The notes below the pieces were generated by a model. That model saw nothing but the letters and a program-made list of their open reading frames with translations. It searched no databases and had not been told where the DNA came from. Positions 8,730 to 18,150 of a stretch of 64,000 nt of DNA are shown piece by piece (the stretch's first letter is position 1; every line of letters starts with the position of its first letter). This DNA is from Variovorax sp. (lineage in GTDB: Bacteria; Pseudomonadota; Gammaproteobacteria; Burkholderiales; Burkholderiaceae_C). The translations under genes were made by a program, and so were the position numbers. The stretch spans positions 1 to 64,000 of the forward strand of contig JAGIAI010000031.1 in NCBI GenBank assembly GCA_017744935.1. Direction: 5' to 3'.

Positions 8730-9524
8730 ATGCTTGCAAAGTTCACGGGATGGGGGTTGCTGTCCGCCATCCGCCTGCTCACGGGCGCCCAGGCGCGCTG
8801 GTGGGGCTGTCCGCCGAAGGCCGAGCAGCGCATCTACTTCGCCAACCATCAAAGCCATCTCGATCTCGTGATGATCTGGGCAGCGCTGCCGGAGGAGCTT
8901 CGCAGCATCACACGGCCAATTGCCGCCCGCGACTACTGGGCGACCACGCCGTTCAAGCGATGGATCACGACCGAGGTCTTCAACGCGATCTATGTCGAGC
9001 GCGGAGGAAGTGCCGCCGCTGCGCCCGTTCCGCCGCCGTCACCGTCATCCGGCGAGCAGCAATCGGAGCGCATCGAGCCTTCGTTCGACAACGTTGAACC
9101 CGTGATGCCCTGGACCGTGCAAGGGGAACTGCCGCTCGCACAGGTTGAAACGCATCCCGCGCCCGCGCCACCACCGATCACCCCCGGAAGTGCCGAAGCA
9201 CTCGCGCCGCTCCAGCCGTTGATCGAAGCACTGCAGAGTGGCGACTCGATCATCATCTTTCCCGAAGGCACGCGCGGCAACACAGGCGAGCCGCAGAAAT
9301 TCAAATCGGGCCTGTTCACGCTGGCGCAGATGTTTCCCGAGGTGGTGCTGGTGCCAGCGTGGATCGACAACGTGCAGCGCGTGATGCCCAAGGGCGAAGT
9401 GGTGCCGGTGCCGATCCTGTGCTCGGTGACCTTCGGCGCTCCGATACGGCTCGAAGCGGGCGAGGAACGCCGCCCATTCCTCGATCGTGCCCGCGAGGCC
9501 GTGGTTGCCTTGCGCGATGTCTAG
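8730..9524 (+). CDS. PlsC-like 1-acylglycerol-3-phosphate acyltransferase with insertion
   Basis: A lysophospholipid acyltransferase-like protein of 264 residues. The catalytic HX4D motif is NHQSHLD (His40/Asp45) and the phosphate-binding motif is IIFPEGTRGN (about 176-182), both intact. Between them, residues about 91-156 form a Pro/Ala/Ser-rich insertion (PVPPPSPSSGEQ, THPAPAPPP) that is not part of the fold and interrupts it after the FNAIYVERGG strand. There is no clear long membrane anchor. It sits 12 bp before a CdsA-like gene, so the two probably act in one lipid-modifying step. Orthology to the essential PlsC is unlikely. A specialised or orphan acyltransferase role is inferred. Confidence 0.82.
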   Translation: MLAKFTGWGLLSAIRLLTGAQARWWGCPPKAEQRIYFANHQSHLDLVMIWAALPEELRSITRPIAARDYWATTPFKRWITTEVFNAIYVERGGSAAAAPVPPPSPSSGEQQSERIEPSFDNVEPVMPWTVQGELPLAQVETHPAPAPPPITPGSAEALAPLQPLIEALQSGDSIIIFPEGTRGNTGEPQKFKSGLFTLAQMFPEVVLVPAWIDNVQRVMPKGEVVPVPILCSVTFGAPIRLEAGEERRPFLDRAREAVVALRDV

Positions 9525-9536
9525 GGCCGAGTCCAC

Positions 9537-10601
9537 ATGAACGACTTCTTGCGCAGCCTCACGCCGACCCAACAGGTCGCGACCCTTTTCTTCATCGTCT
9601 TCGGAATCCTTTTCATTGCCAGCGCGATCACCTTCCTGCTCAGCCTGCGGGAAAGGCGAAACCCGGTCCATGACGAGATCTGGCAGCGGGAGCTGCAGCA
9701 CTTCAGTTCGCTGCTGCGCACCAGCTGGTTGATGGCGATCATCTTCTGGATCGGGTGGGCGCTGGGCCCGACGTTCGCAACCGTGCTCTTTGCGCTGATC
9801 TCCTTTTTTGCGCTGCGCGAGTTCATCACGCTGTCGCCGACGCGCCGGGGGGATCACCGAAGCCTGGTCCTGGCCTTCTTCGTGGTGCTGCCGATCCAGT
9901 TCTGGCTGGTCGCCACCGCGCACTTCGATCTCTTCACGGTGTTCATCCCGGTGTATGTGTTTCTCGCGATCCCGGTCGTGAGCGCGCTGGCCGACGATCC
10001 GAGCCACTTCCTCGAACGCAATGCCAAGCTGCAATGGGGGATCATGGTCTGCGTCTATGGGCTCAGCCATGTGCCGGCACTGCTGCTGCTTTCTTTCCCG
10101 CGCTATGAGGGCAAAAGTGCGTTCCTGGTGTTCTATCTGGTGGTGGTCGTGCAGACCTGCATGCTGGTGCAACACCTCGTCTCCCGCAGAAAGTCGATGC
10201 CGGCCACTGGCGCACCGTCAAACGAGATGCCCAGGGGGTTGCTGGGGCCTCTTAGGCATCGGCTGTTCATGCAGCCGCCTTTCGCACCTCACGTGAGCCG
10301 AAGCTTCAACTGGACGAGCTGGGTGCTGGGCATGGCGATCGCGAGCCTGTTCGGCGCGCTGCTCTCGTTCATCACACCGTTCAAGTACGGGCAGGCGCTC
10401 GCAATGTCCCTGATCGCCTGCGCGGCTGGCTCGATGGGCCATCTGGTGATGAAGGCGCTCAAGCGCGACCGCGGCATCCCCAACTGGGGTCAGCGCGGCG
10501 TGGGGGTGACCGGCGCGAACGGCCTGCTCGATCGCGTGGATGCGCTGTGCTTCGCTGCGCCTGTGTTCTTCCACGCGGTGCGTTGGTACTTCAACGTATA
10601 A
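9537..10601 (+). CDS. CdsA-like phosphatidate cytidylyltransferase family membrane protein
   Basis: A 354-residue polytopic membrane protein with about eight hydrophobic segments. Its C-terminus resembles the CdsA signature: [14 protein letters not shown], then [12 protein letters not shown] (residues about 309-337). CdsA makes CDP-diacylglycerol from CTP and phosphatidate. Asp332 and Asp335 of the DRxD motif are kept. The preceding Lys-Asp pair of the consensus reads Pro-Asn (315-316), and the HGG of the PGHGG block reads ANG. Activity is therefore uncertain, or the substrate differs. It follows the PlsC-like gene by 12 bp. That linkage is common for accessory CdsA paralogues, and a housekeeping cdsA probably lies elsewhere in the genome. 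Confidence 0.8.
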   Translation: MNDFLRSLTPTQQVATLFFIVFGILFIASAITFLLSLRERRNPVHDEIWQRELQHFSSLLRTSWLMAIIFWIGWALGPTFATVLFALISFFALREFITLSPTRRGDHRSLVLAFFVVLPIQFWLVATAHFDLFTVFIPVYVFLAIPVVSALADDPSHFLERNAKLQWGIMVCVYGLSHVPALLLLSFPRYEGKSAFLVFYLVVVVQTCMLVQHLVSRRKSMPATGAPSNEMPRGLLGPLRHRLFMQPPFAPHVSRSFNWTSWVLGMAIASLFGALLSFITPFKYGQALAMSLIACAAGSMGHLVMKALKRDRGIPNWGQRGVGVTGANGLLDRVDALCFAAPVFFHAVRWYFNV

Positions 10602-10609
10602 GCGGCCTG

Positions 10610-11158
10610 ATGCGCATCCTAGGTATCGACCCCGGCCTGCAGACCACCGGCTTCGGCGTGGTGGATGTCGACGGTCATGCATTGCGCTACGTCGCCAGTG
10701 GGACGATCAGCACCCGCCACATCGGCAAGGGCCAGTTGCCGACGCGGCTCAAAGTGCTGTTCGACGGCATCGGCGAAATCAACGAGCGCTACAAGCCCGA
10801 TGCGGCGGCGGTGGAGATCGTGTTCGTCAACGTCAATCCGCAGTCGACGCTGCTGCTCGGGCAGGCGCGCGGCGCGTGCCTCACTGCATTGGTCTCATGC
10901 AACCTGAGCGTGGCCGAATACACGGCACTGCAGATGAAGCAGGCGGTCGCCGGCCACGGAAGTGCCGCCAAGGCGCAGGTGCAAGAGATGGTGAAACGCC
11001 TGCTGCAGCTACCAGGCCTGCCAGGCAGTGATGCAGCGGACGCGCTGGGCATCGCGATCACGCACGCGCACGTCGGCAGCTCGATGGCGCGTCTGGAAAC
11101 CGCGGCGATGCTGGAAAAAGGGCTCGCCGGACGCTACCGGCAGGGGCGCACGCGCTAG
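10610..11158 (+). CDS. ruvC: Holliday junction resolvase RuvC
   Basis: RuvC cleaves Holliday junctions symmetrically, working with RuvAB in recombination repair. The 182-residue protein starts [16 protein letters not shown]. The four catalytic acidic residues are visible as Asp7, Glu69 ([10 protein letters not shown]), and Asp141 with Asp144 ([16 protein letters not shown]). The start ATG at 10610 gives the normal family length and removes a Cys/Arg-rich leader. It lies 8 bases after the CdsA-like gene. ruvA and ruvB are not in the window. Its TAG stop shares a CTAG palindrome with the stop of the convergent small membrane protein. Confidence 0.96.
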   Translation: MRILGIDPGLQTTGFGVVDVDGHALRYVASGTISTRHIGKGQLPTRLKVLFDGIGEINERYKPDAAAVEIVFVNVNPQSTLLLGQARGACLTALVSCNLSVAEYTALQMKQAVAGHGSAAKAQVQEMVKRLLQLPGLPGSDAADALGIAITHAHVGSSMARLETAAMLEKGLAGRYRQGRTR

Positions 11159-11331
11159 AAGGCGCGTTCCGCGATCAGCACTGCGAAGAAGCCGAAAGCC
11201 GCCAGCAGCGTCCACTTGAGGACGATCCAGCCGAAACGCCGGTACTTGACCTGCCCCGTGCCCGCGTAGAACGCGAACGAAGCGCCGGCCGCCAGCAGAA
11301 GCAGCAGGATGGCCCAGCGAAAAAGCAGCAT
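11155..11331 (-). CDS. Small membrane protein downstream of lpxC
   Basis: A 58-residue hypothetical protein starting [16 protein letters not shown], with two hydrophobic helices (about residues 3-20 and 38-53) separated by a short basic segment ([10 protein letters not shown]). I do not recognise a named family. It begins 11 bases after the lpxC stop on the same strand, so it is probably the last gene of the dcw/lpxC transcript. Its amphipathic layout (two membrane helices joined by a Lys/Arg loop) looks protein-like rather than random. Its stop overlaps the ruvC stop on the CTAG at 11155-11158. Confidence 0.6.
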   Translation of the reverse strand: MLLFRWAILLLLLAAGASFAFYAGTGQVKYRRFGWIVLKWTLLAAFGFFAVLIAERAF

Positions 11332-11342
11332 CGTCCTCGCCG

Positions 11343-12266
11343 TTACCAGGCGCGCGCCACTTCGGCGAAGCCGGCCGGCGCGCGGCGCTCGTCGTCGAAG
11401 GTCACGATCTCGTGCGCGTCCTGTTGCGAGAGCAACTCGCGCAGCAGCTTGTTGTTGAGCGCATGCCCCGAGCGGAACGCACTGTACGCAGCCAGCAGCG
11501 GCTGGCCGATGACGTAGAGGTCGCCCATGGCGTCGAGGATCTTGTGCTTGACGAACTCGTCGTCGTAGCGCAGCCCGCCGACATTGAGCACCTTCGTGTC
11601 GTCCATGACGATCGCGTTGTCGAGACCGCCGCCGAGGGCCAGGCCCTTCGAGCGCATGTACTCGACTTCCTTGGTGAACCCGAAGGTGCGCGCGCGCGCG
11701 ATGTCCTGGCTGTAGGAGCCACTGCCGAGGTCGAACTCGAAGCGCTGACCGGTCGAACTGACCACCCGGTGGTCGAAGTCGATCTCGAAGCTGAGCTTGA
11801 AGCCGTGGTACGGCTCGAGGCGCGCCCACTTCTCGTCGGCGCCCTGCCCTTCGCGCACTTCGACAGGCCGCGTCACACGGATGAAGCGGCGCGGCGCGTT
11901 CTGCAGTTCGATGCCGGCGCTTTGCAGCAGGAAGACGAACGACGACGCCGACCCGTCGAGGATCGGCACTTCGTCGGCCGTGATGTCGATCAGGAGGTTG
12001 TCGATGCCGAGGCCGGCGCAGGCCGACATCAGGTGCTCGACGGTCTGCACCTTCGCGCCGCCCGAGGACACGGTGGACGCGAGGCGCGTGTCAGTGACCG
12101 CTTCGGCGGTCATGGGGATCGCGACCGGCTCGGGCAGGTCCACCCGGCGGAACACGATGCCGTGATTCACCGGCGCCGGACGCAGCGTGAGCTCCACGCG
12201 CTGGCCGCTGTGGAGCCCCACGCCAACGGCACGGGTGATCGATTTGAGGGTACGTTGTGGAAGCAC
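11343..12266 (-). CDS. lpxC: UDP-3-O-acyl-N-acetylglucosamine deacetylase LpxC
   Basis: LpxC is the zinc-dependent deacetylase that commits UDP-acyl-GlcNAc to lipid A synthesis. The GTG start at 12266 ([21 protein letters not shown]) gives 307 residues, the usual length. A longer reading would add a non-conserved Pro/Arg leader. Zinc and catalytic residues are visible in TVEHLMSAC (His about 78), [15 protein letters not shown] (His and Asp) and GHALNNKLL. The acidic segment VPILDGSA is also conserved. It follows ftsZ by 79 bases, the classic dcw end, coupling envelope outer-leaflet synthesis to division genes. Confidence 0.96.
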   Translation of the reverse strand: MLPQRTLKSITRAVGVGLHSGQRVELTLRPAPVNHGIVFRRVDLPEPVAIPMTAEAVTDTRLASTVSSGGAKVQTVEHLMSACAGLGIDNLLIDITADEVPILDGSASSFVFLLQSAGIELQNAPRRFIRVTRPVEVREGQGADEKWARLEPYHGFKLSFEIDFDHRVVSSTGQRFEFDLGSGSYSQDIARARTFGFTKEVEYMRSKGLALGGGLDNAIVMDDTKVLNVGGLRYDDEFVKHKILDAMGDLYVIGQPLLAAYSAFRSGHALNNKLLRELLSQQDAHEIVTFDDERRAPAGFAEVARAW

Positions 12267-12345
12267 GGGCGCGATTTTAGAAGCGCGAGGCGTCCGGCGT
12301 ACCGCCCGCCTCGCTATGTCCCCGATAGCTTCCACCACGCCCCCA

Positions 12346-13551
12346 TCAGTCCGCTTGCCGACGCAGGAAGGCCGGGATTTCGAAGTCGTCCATGCCGCCG
12401 GACGACAGCGCGTCCACCTTCGCGGCGGCCATCGTGCGGTTGGTGCGCCACACGCTGGGCACCGCCATGCCGTCGTAGTTCGGCTGGGCGGCGGCATGGC
12501 CGACGCCGGCGCCGAGCGTCGGAACGGTGAACGGGATGTTGTCCGTGCCAGTGCGGATCACTTCGAGCGTCGGTGCCTGGCGGCGTGCGTCCTGGCGCGA
12601 AAGGCCGGTCGCGACGACGGTCACGCGCATCTCGTCGCCGAGGTTTTCGTCGTAGGCCGCGCCGTAGATCACATGTGCGTCCGGGGATGCGTAGGCACGG
12701 ATGGTGTTCATCGCGAGCTTCGATTCGCTCAGCTTAAGGGAAGCCTTCGATGCGGTCACCAGCACGAGAACGCCCTTGGCGCCCGAAAGGTCGATGCCTT
12801 CGAGCAGCGGGCATGCGACGGCCTGCTCGGCAGCGATGCGGGCGCGATCCGGACCGCTGGCGGCGGCCGTACCCATCATGGCCTTGCCGGGCTCGCCCAT
12901 CACGGTGCGAACGTCTTCAAAGTCGACGTTCACGCCGCCGTACTCGTTGATGATTTCCGAGATGCCGCCGACCGCGTTCTTCAACACGTCGTTGGCGTGC
13001 CCGAAGGCCTCTTCCTGCGTGACGTCCTCACCGAGCACGTCGAGCAGTTTCTCGTTGAGCACCACGATCAGCGAATCGACGTTGGCTTCGAGTTCGTTCA
13101 GCCCGGTTTCGGCGTTCGTCATGCGACGGCCACCTTCCCAGTCGAACGGCTTGGTCACCACGCCCACGGTGAGGATGCCCATTTCCTTCGCGACGCGCGC
13201 GATCACCGGTGCGGCGCCGGTGCCGGTGCCGCCGCCCATGCCCGCCGTGATGAACAGCATGTGCGCGCCGGCGATGGCTTCGCGAATGTCGTCCACCGCG
13301 GCTTCGGCGGCATCACGCCCCTTCTCGGGCTTGCTGCCCGCGCCCAGCCCGTTGGTGCCGAGCTGGATCGTCTTGTGCGCGTTGCTGCGCGAGAGCGCCT
13401 GCGCGTCAGTGTTAGCGGAGATGAACTGAACACCTTGCACGCCACGATCGATCATGTGCGCGACCGCGTTGCCACCGCCGCCCCCGACGCCGATCACCTT
13501 GATCTGAGTTCCCTGGTTGAACTCCTCGATCTCGATCATTTCGATTGCCAT
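12346..13551 (-). CDS. ftsZ: Cell division GTPase FtsZ
   Basis: FtsZ polymerises into the Z ring and recruits the divisome. The 401-residue protein has the tubulin-like GTPase domain ([17 protein letters not shown]; signature loop [13 protein letters not shown] near residues 105-117; [11 protein letters not shown]). After a short linker it ends in the conserved peptide [14 protein letters not shown] that binds FtsA and ZipA. The ATG at 13551 is preceded by AAGGAG at ideal distance, so it is chosen over an in-frame ATG 10 codons upstream (MATAYSRSQN). A 156-bp leader separates it from ftsA. That gap is unusual within this otherwise compact cluster and may hold an ftsZ promoter. Confidence 0.97.
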   Translation of the reverse strand: MAIEMIEIEEFNQGTQIKVIGVGGGGGNAVAHMIDRGVQGVQFISANTDAQALSRSNAHKTIQLGTNGLGAGSKPEKGRDAAEAAVDDIREAIAGAHMLFITAGMGGGTGTGAAPVIARVAKEMGILTVGVVTKPFDWEGGRRMTNAETGLNELEANVDSLIVVLNEKLLDVLGEDVTQEEAFGHANDVLKNAVGGISEIINEYGGVNVDFEDVRTVMGEPGKAMMGTAAASGPDRARIAAEQAVACPLLEGIDLSGAKGVLVLVTASKASLKLSESKLAMNTIRAYASPDAHVIYGAAYDENLGDEMRVTVVATGLSRQDARRQAPTLEVIRTGTDNIPFTVPTLGAGVGHAAAQPNYDGMAVPSVWRTNRTMAAAKVDALSSGGMDDFEIPAFLRRQAD

Positions 13552-13707
13552 GTTCTGACTCCTTGAATATGCAGTTGCCATGTTTGTGAATGAATTTGTT
13601 GTTGGAACCGTTGACGTCTTCTTAGCGCGGTGGTCCGGTTCTTCGCCATCGCTCGTTGAAGTGCCGCGGCGGCCCTGCGCGCGCCAGCCAAAGTGGGGAG
13701 TTGTTCA

Positions 13708-14937
13708 TCAGAAATTCCCCACGATGAAGTCCTTGAAGCGCCCGAAGGCCGTCTTCACGGAACCATTCTTCTGTGCGACCTTGAAGCCGCGCAGGCGTGC
13801 ATAGCGCGCTTCCTCGAGCAGGCCCATCACGGTCGCGGCCCTGGGCTGCGCCACCATATCGGACAAGGCACTCGAATATTTAGGGATGCCGCGGCGCACC
13901 GGCTTCAGGAAGATGTCCTCGCCGAGTTCCACCATGCCGGGCATCACTGCGCTGCCACCGGTGAGCACCACGCCGGACGAGAGCACTTCCTCGTAGCCCG
14001 ACTCGCGGATCACCTGCTGCACCAGCGAGAAGATCTCCTCGATGCGCGGCTCGATCACGCCCGCGAGCGCCTGCTTGCTCAAGAGACGCGGACCACGATC
14101 GCCGAGGCCCGGGACTTCGACCTGCGTTTCCGGATCGGCCAGTAGCTGCTTGGCGTAGCCGTTCTCGACCTTGATGTCCTCGGCGTCCTTGGTCGGCGTG
14201 CGCAGCGCCATCGCGATGTCGCTGGTGATGAGGTCGCCCGCGATCGGGATCACTGCCGTGTGGCGGATCGCGCCGTTGGTGAAGATCGCCACGTCGGTCG
14301 TGCCCGCGCCGATGTCGACCAGCACCACGCCGAGTTCGCGCTCGTCCTCGGTCAGCACGGCCTGGCTCGACGCAAGGGGGTTGAGCATGAGCTGATCGAC
14401 TTCGAGGCCGCAGCGTCGCACGCACTTGATGATGTTCTCGGCCGCGCTCTGAGCGCCGGTCACGATGTGCACCTTGGCTTCGAGGCGCATGCCGCTCATG
14501 CCGATCGGCTCCTTCACGTCCTGGCCGTCGATCACGAATTCCTGCGGCTCCACCAGCAGGAGGCGCTGGTCGCTGGAGATATTGATCGCGCGCGCCGTCT
14601 CGACCACGCGGGCCACGTCGGCGGGCGTGACTTCCTTGTCCTTGACCGCCACCATGCCACTCGAATTGATGCCGCGAATGTGGCTGCCGGTGATGCCGGT
14701 GTAGACGCGGCTGATCTTGCAGTCGGCCATCAGCTCGGCTTCCTTGAGCGCCTGTTGGATGCTCTGCACCGTTGCGTCGATGTTTACCACCACGCCGCGC
14801 TTGAGTCCGTTGCTCGGCGAGATGCCCAATCCCGCCAGCTTGAGCTCGCCGTTGGGCAGCACTTCGGCGACCACTGCCATCACCTTGGCGGTGCCGATGT
14901 CGAGGCCGACAACGAGATCTTTGTAGTCTTTGGACAT
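13708..14937 (-). CDS. ftsA: Cell division protein FtsA
   Basis: FtsA is the actin-like ATPase that tethers FtsZ filaments to the membrane and activates septal synthesis. The 409-residue protein begins MSKDYKDLVVGLDIGTAKV (phosphate-1 loop). It has the phosphate-2 region VLVDIGAGTTDVAIF near residue 205 and the adenosine motif VVLTGGSAVMPGM near 335. It ends in the amphipathic membrane-targeting helix (VKTAFGRFKDFIVGNF). It lies 30 bases after ftsQ. Length and domain order are standard. Confidence 0.97.
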   Translation of the reverse strand: MSKDYKDLVVGLDIGTAKVMAVVAEVLPNGELKLAGLGISPSNGLKRGVVVNIDATVQSIQQALKEAELMADCKISRVYTGITGSHIRGINSSGMVAVKDKEVTPADVARVVETARAINISSDQRLLLVEPQEFVIDGQDVKEPIGMSGMRLEAKVHIVTGAQSAAENIIKCVRRCGLEVDQLMLNPLASSQAVLTEDERELGVVLVDIGAGTTDVAIFTNGAIRHTAVIPIAGDLITSDIAMALRTPTKDAEDIKVENGYAKQLLADPETQVEVPGLGDRGPRLLSKQALAGVIEPRIEEIFSLVQQVIRESGYEEVLSSGVVLTGGSAVMPGMVELGEDIFLKPVRRGIPKYSSALSDMVAQPRAATVMGLLEEARYARLRGFKVAQKNGSVKTAFGRFKDFIVGNF

Positions 14938-14967
14938 GAAGCTTCCTCTGTTCGCTTTCTCTTGTGC

Positions 14968-15753
14968 TTACTTTTTCTTCGGCTGGTCGGGCACGACCGT
15001 CGTCACGCCGCGCAAGCGCAGCGCATAGCCTTCGTTGTGCCGAAGATCGGCGCCCTCGACCGACGCAACTGTTCGCCCGTACTGGCTCGCCACCGGCGTG
15101 ACCGTCCGCAGGAATCGCTGCGTACGCGTCACCACTTCTTCACCCCGGCCGCGCCCGAGTTCGAGCACCGCGCCGCTGTCAAGCGTCGCGCGCCAGCTTC
15201 CGCGGCTCGACAGCGACAACTCGTCGATGGCCAGGTCGTAGGGCTTGAACAGCGGCGCCAGCACCCGGTACATGCCGAGCACCTGCCCCGCCTGGTCGAC
15301 CGGCCCGTCGAGGCGCGGAAGGTTGTCGTCGACCTCAGCCACGTTGGCGTCGAAGACTTCACCGAAACCATTGAGAAGCCGCGAGCCCGCGTCATCGCCC
15401 CAGTGCGCGACCGGCTGGTGTTCGGTCAGCGTGACGCGCAGCTTGTTCGGGAACTCGCGGCGGACCACGGCCTTGCGTACCCATGGCACCGATTCGAAGG
15501 CCGAACGCGCACGCGCGAGATCGACCGTGAAGAAGTTGCCCGCGAGTTGCGGCGCCACGTTGGCGCGGAGGGTCACCGCGTTGTTGTGCGTGACCTCGCC
15601 GTCGATCTTGATGCCGGCGAGCGGGAAGAAGGGCTGGCGCAGCACCCACCAGGCGCCCGCGGCCAGCATCATGAGCGCGAACAGCGCGAACACCAGGGTC
15701 GCGGTCACGTTCATGAGCTTGACGTCGAAGGGCACCGGGGCGGTAGCGGCCAT
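14968..15753 (-). CDS. ftsQ: Cell division protein FtsQ
   Basis: FtsQ is the bitopic divisome scaffold that links FtsL/FtsB to early components. The 261-residue protein has a short cytoplasmic tail, a membrane helix at about residues 17-37 (TATLVFALFALMMLAAGAWW), a POTRA domain beginning FFPLAGIKIDGEVTHNN, and a beta domain with EFPNKLRVTLTEHQPVAHWG. Its start lies one base after the ddl stop. The C-terminus ends in lysines (PDQPKKK). All features fit the betaproteobacterial form. Confidence 0.95.
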   Translation of the reverse strand: MAATAPVPFDVKLMNVTATLVFALFALMMLAAGAWWVLRQPFFPLAGIKIDGEVTHNNAVTLRANVAPQLAGNFFTVDLARARSAFESVPWVRKAVVRREFPNKLRVTLTEHQPVAHWGDDAGSRLLNGFGEVFDANVAEVDDNLPRLDGPVDQAGQVLGMYRVLAPLFKPYDLAIDELSLSSRGSWRATLDSGAVLELGRGRGEEVVTRTQRFLRTVTPVASQYGRTVASVEGADLRHNEGYALRLRGVTTVVPDQPKKK

Positions 15754-15754
15754 A

Positions 15755-16732
15755 TCACTCTTCCATGCGTGTATGGCCCGAATCGAGCGTCGCCGAAGCG
15801 AGCACCCGCAGGCAGAGTTCTTCGTAGGCGATGCCTGCCGCGCGCGCCGACATGGGCACCAGCGAATGGCTGGTCATGCCCGGCGACGTGTTCATCTCCA
15901 GCAGGAAGGGCTTGCGATCGCTCGCGCGGATCATCAGGTCGGCACGGCCCCAACCACGGCAGCCGAGCTGGTGGTAGGCCGCGAGCGTGATGCGGCGGAT
16001 CTCGGCCTCCTCCGCGGGCGGCAGGCCGCTCGGGCAGTGGTACTTCACGTCGTCGGTGAAGTACTTGTTCTGGTAGTCGTAGGCACCTTCGGGGGCGGCG
16101 ATGCGCACAACCGGCAACGCCACCGCATCGAGGCCGCTGCCGAGCACCGCGCATGTGACTTCCTCGCCTTCGATGAATTCCTCGCAGAGCACGTCGGGGT
16201 CGTAGCGCACCGCGAGCGCGACCGCATCCTGCATCTGCGAATAGCCCTCGACCTTGGTCACGCCGATGGACGAGCCTTCGCGCGGCGGCTTCACGATCAG
16301 CGGAAGGCCGAGCACGTCGGGCACCGCGTTGATCTGCTCGCGGCTCTGCTGGTCGAAGGCCAGGCGCACGTAGTGCGGCGTCGGCAGCCCGTCGGCCTGC
16401 CAGATGCGCTTGGTCATGACCTTGTCCATCGCCACGCTGGAAGCCATCACTCCCGAGCCGGTGTAGGGAATGCCGAGCAGTTCCAGTGCGCCCTGCACCG
16501 TGCCGTCTTCGCCATGGCGGCCATGCAGCGCAACGAAGCAGCGCTGGAAGCCCTCGCGCCGCAGCTCAGCCAGATCACGCTCAGCGGGATCGAACGGACG
16601 TGCATCGACGCCGCTCGACTGCAGCGCGGCCAGCACGCCGGTGCCCGACATGATGGAGATTTCCCGTTCGGCCGACTTGCCGCCGAACAACACGGCAACC
16701 TTGCCGAAAGACTTGGGATCGATCACGCTCAC
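15755..16732 (-). CDS. ddl: D-alanine--D-alanine ligase
   Basis: This ATP-grasp enzyme makes D-Ala-D-Ala for the peptidoglycan stem peptide. The 325-residue protein has the N-terminal [17 protein letters not shown] block, [13 protein letters not shown], the ATP-grasp segment [19 protein letters not shown], and the C-terminal metal/substrate motif [21 protein letters not shown]. The start is the GTG at 16732 inside a GTGA overlap with the murC stop, with AAGGGAG upstream. Its location between murC and ftsQ identifies it as the dcw-borne (DdlB) copy. Confidence 0.96.
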   Translation of the reverse strand: MSVIDPKSFGKVAVLFGGKSAEREISIMSGTGVLAALQSSGVDARPFDPAERDLAELRREGFQRCFVALHGRHGEDGTVQGALELLGIPYTGSGVMASSVAMDKVMTKRIWQADGLPTPHYVRLAFDQQSREQINAVPDVLGLPLIVKPPREGSSIGVTKVEGYSQMQDAVALAVRYDPDVLCEEFIEGEEVTCAVLGSGLDAVALPVVRIAAPEGAYDYQNKYFTDDVKYHCPSGLPPAEEAEIRRITLAAYHQLGCRGWGRADLMIRASDRKPFLLEMNTSPGMTSHSLVPMSARAAGIAYEELCLRVLASATLDSGHTRMEE

Positions 16733-18150
16733 TGCACACTCCCTTCGCGCGTTCCAATTTCAACGACCTTGGCGGGTACCCCGCCGATCGAGCCCGCGCC
16801 CATGCAGATCACCACATCGCCGGCACGCGCGTTGTCGAGAATCGCCTGCGGCATCGCCGCGATCTCGTCGACGAACACCGGCTCGACCTTGCCCGCGACG
16901 CGCAGCGCACGCGCCAACGAGCGGCCGTCGGCCGCCACGATAGGCGCCTCGCCGGCGGCATAGACCTCGCCGAGCAGCACCGCATCGGCCTGGCCGATGA
17001 CCTTGACGAAGTCTTCGAAGCAGTCGCGTGTGCGCGTGAAGCGGTGCGGCTGGAAGGCCAGCACCAGCCGGCGGCCCGGAAACGCGCCGCGCGCGGCGGC
17101 GATGGTCGCGGCCATTTCGACCGGGTGGTGGCCGTAGTCGTCGATCAGCGTGAAGCTGCCCGACGCATCGCCTTGGGCGGCGACTTCGCCATAGCGCTGA
17201 AAGCGCCGGCCCACGCCCTTGAAGTCGGCGAGGCCTCGCTGCACTGCTTCGTCCGGGATATTGAGCTCCACAGCCACCGCGATCACCGACAGCGCATTGC
17301 GCACGTTGTGCTCGCCGGGCAGGTTCAGCACGATGTCGAGGTCGGGCAGCGTCACGCCGTTGCGCCGCTGCGCCGTGAAATGCATCTGCGCGCCCACTGC
17401 GCGGACGTTGACGGCGCGCACCTGGGCGCCCTCGTCGAAGCCGTAGCTGGTGACCGGACAGGACACCTCGGTCACGATCTGGCGCACCGCCGGGTCGTCG
17501 GTGCACAGGACCGCGACGCCATAGAAGGGCATGCGATGCAGGAAGTCGACGAAAGCCTTCTTCAGCTTCGCGAAGTCATGCCCGTAGGTCTCCATGTGGT
17601 CGGCGTCGATGTTCGTGACCACTGCCATGATCGGCAGCAGGTTCAGGAACGAGGCGTCCGATTCATCGGCCTCGACCACGATGTAGTCGCCGCTGCCGAG
17701 CTGCGCATTGGCGCCCGCACTGTTGAGACGGCCACCGATCACGAAGGTCGGATCCAGCCCGGCGGCCGCGAGCACGCTCGCGACGAGGCTCGTCGTGGTC
17801 GTCTTGCCGTGCGTGCCGGCGATCGCAATGCCCTGCTTGAGCCGCATCAGTTCAGCCAGCATCAGCGCGCGCGGCACCACGGGAATGCGCTTCTCGCGCG
17901 CCGCGACCACTTCGGGGTTCTCGGCGTTCACCGCGGTCGAGGTGACGACCGCATCCGCGCCCGCGATGTGCGCCGCGTCATGACCCACAAAGGTCGTGAT
18001 GCCAAGGCCCGCGAGCCGCCGCAGCGTCGCGCTATCGGCAAGGTCCGAGCCAGAGATCTTGTAGCCCAGGTTGAGCAGCACCTCGGCGATGCCGCTCATG
18101 CCCGAGCCGCCGATGCCCACGAAGTGAATGTGATGGATCGCGTGTTTCAT
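16729..18150 (-). CDS. murC: UDP-N-acetylmuramate--L-alanine ligase MurC
   Basis: MurC adds L-alanine to UDP-MurNAc, the first Mur ligase step, in the cytosol. The 473-residue protein opens with [19 protein letters not shown] (UDP-binding Rossmann turn). It has the ATP P-loop [12 protein letters not shown] near residues 112-123, the metal/carbamate region [11 protein letters not shown], and the C-terminal [10 protein letters not shown] and FQPHRFTRT motifs typical of MurC. It overlaps murG by ATGA and ddl by GTGA, so the three are translationally coupled. Confidence 0.97.
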   Translation of the reverse strand: MKHAIHHIHFVGIGGSGMSGIAEVLLNLGYKISGSDLADSATLRRLAGLGITTFVGHDAAHIAGADAVVTSTAVNAENPEVVAAREKRIPVVPRALMLAELMRLKQGIAIAGTHGKTTTTSLVASVLAAAGLDPTFVIGGRLNSAGANAQLGSGDYIVVEADESDASFLNLLPIMAVVTNIDADHMETYGHDFAKLKKAFVDFLHRMPFYGVAVLCTDDPAVRQIVTEVSCPVTSYGFDEGAQVRAVNVRAVGAQMHFTAQRRNGVTLPDLDIVLNLPGEHNVRNALSVIAVAVELNIPDEAVQRGLADFKGVGRRFQRYGEVAAQGDASGSFTLIDDYGHHPVEMAATIAAARGAFPGRRLVLAFQPHRFTRTRDCFEDFVKVIGQADAVLLGEVYAAGEAPIVAADGRSLARALRVAGKVEPVFVDEIAAMPQAILDNARAGDVVICMGAGSIGGVPAKVVEIGTREGSVQ

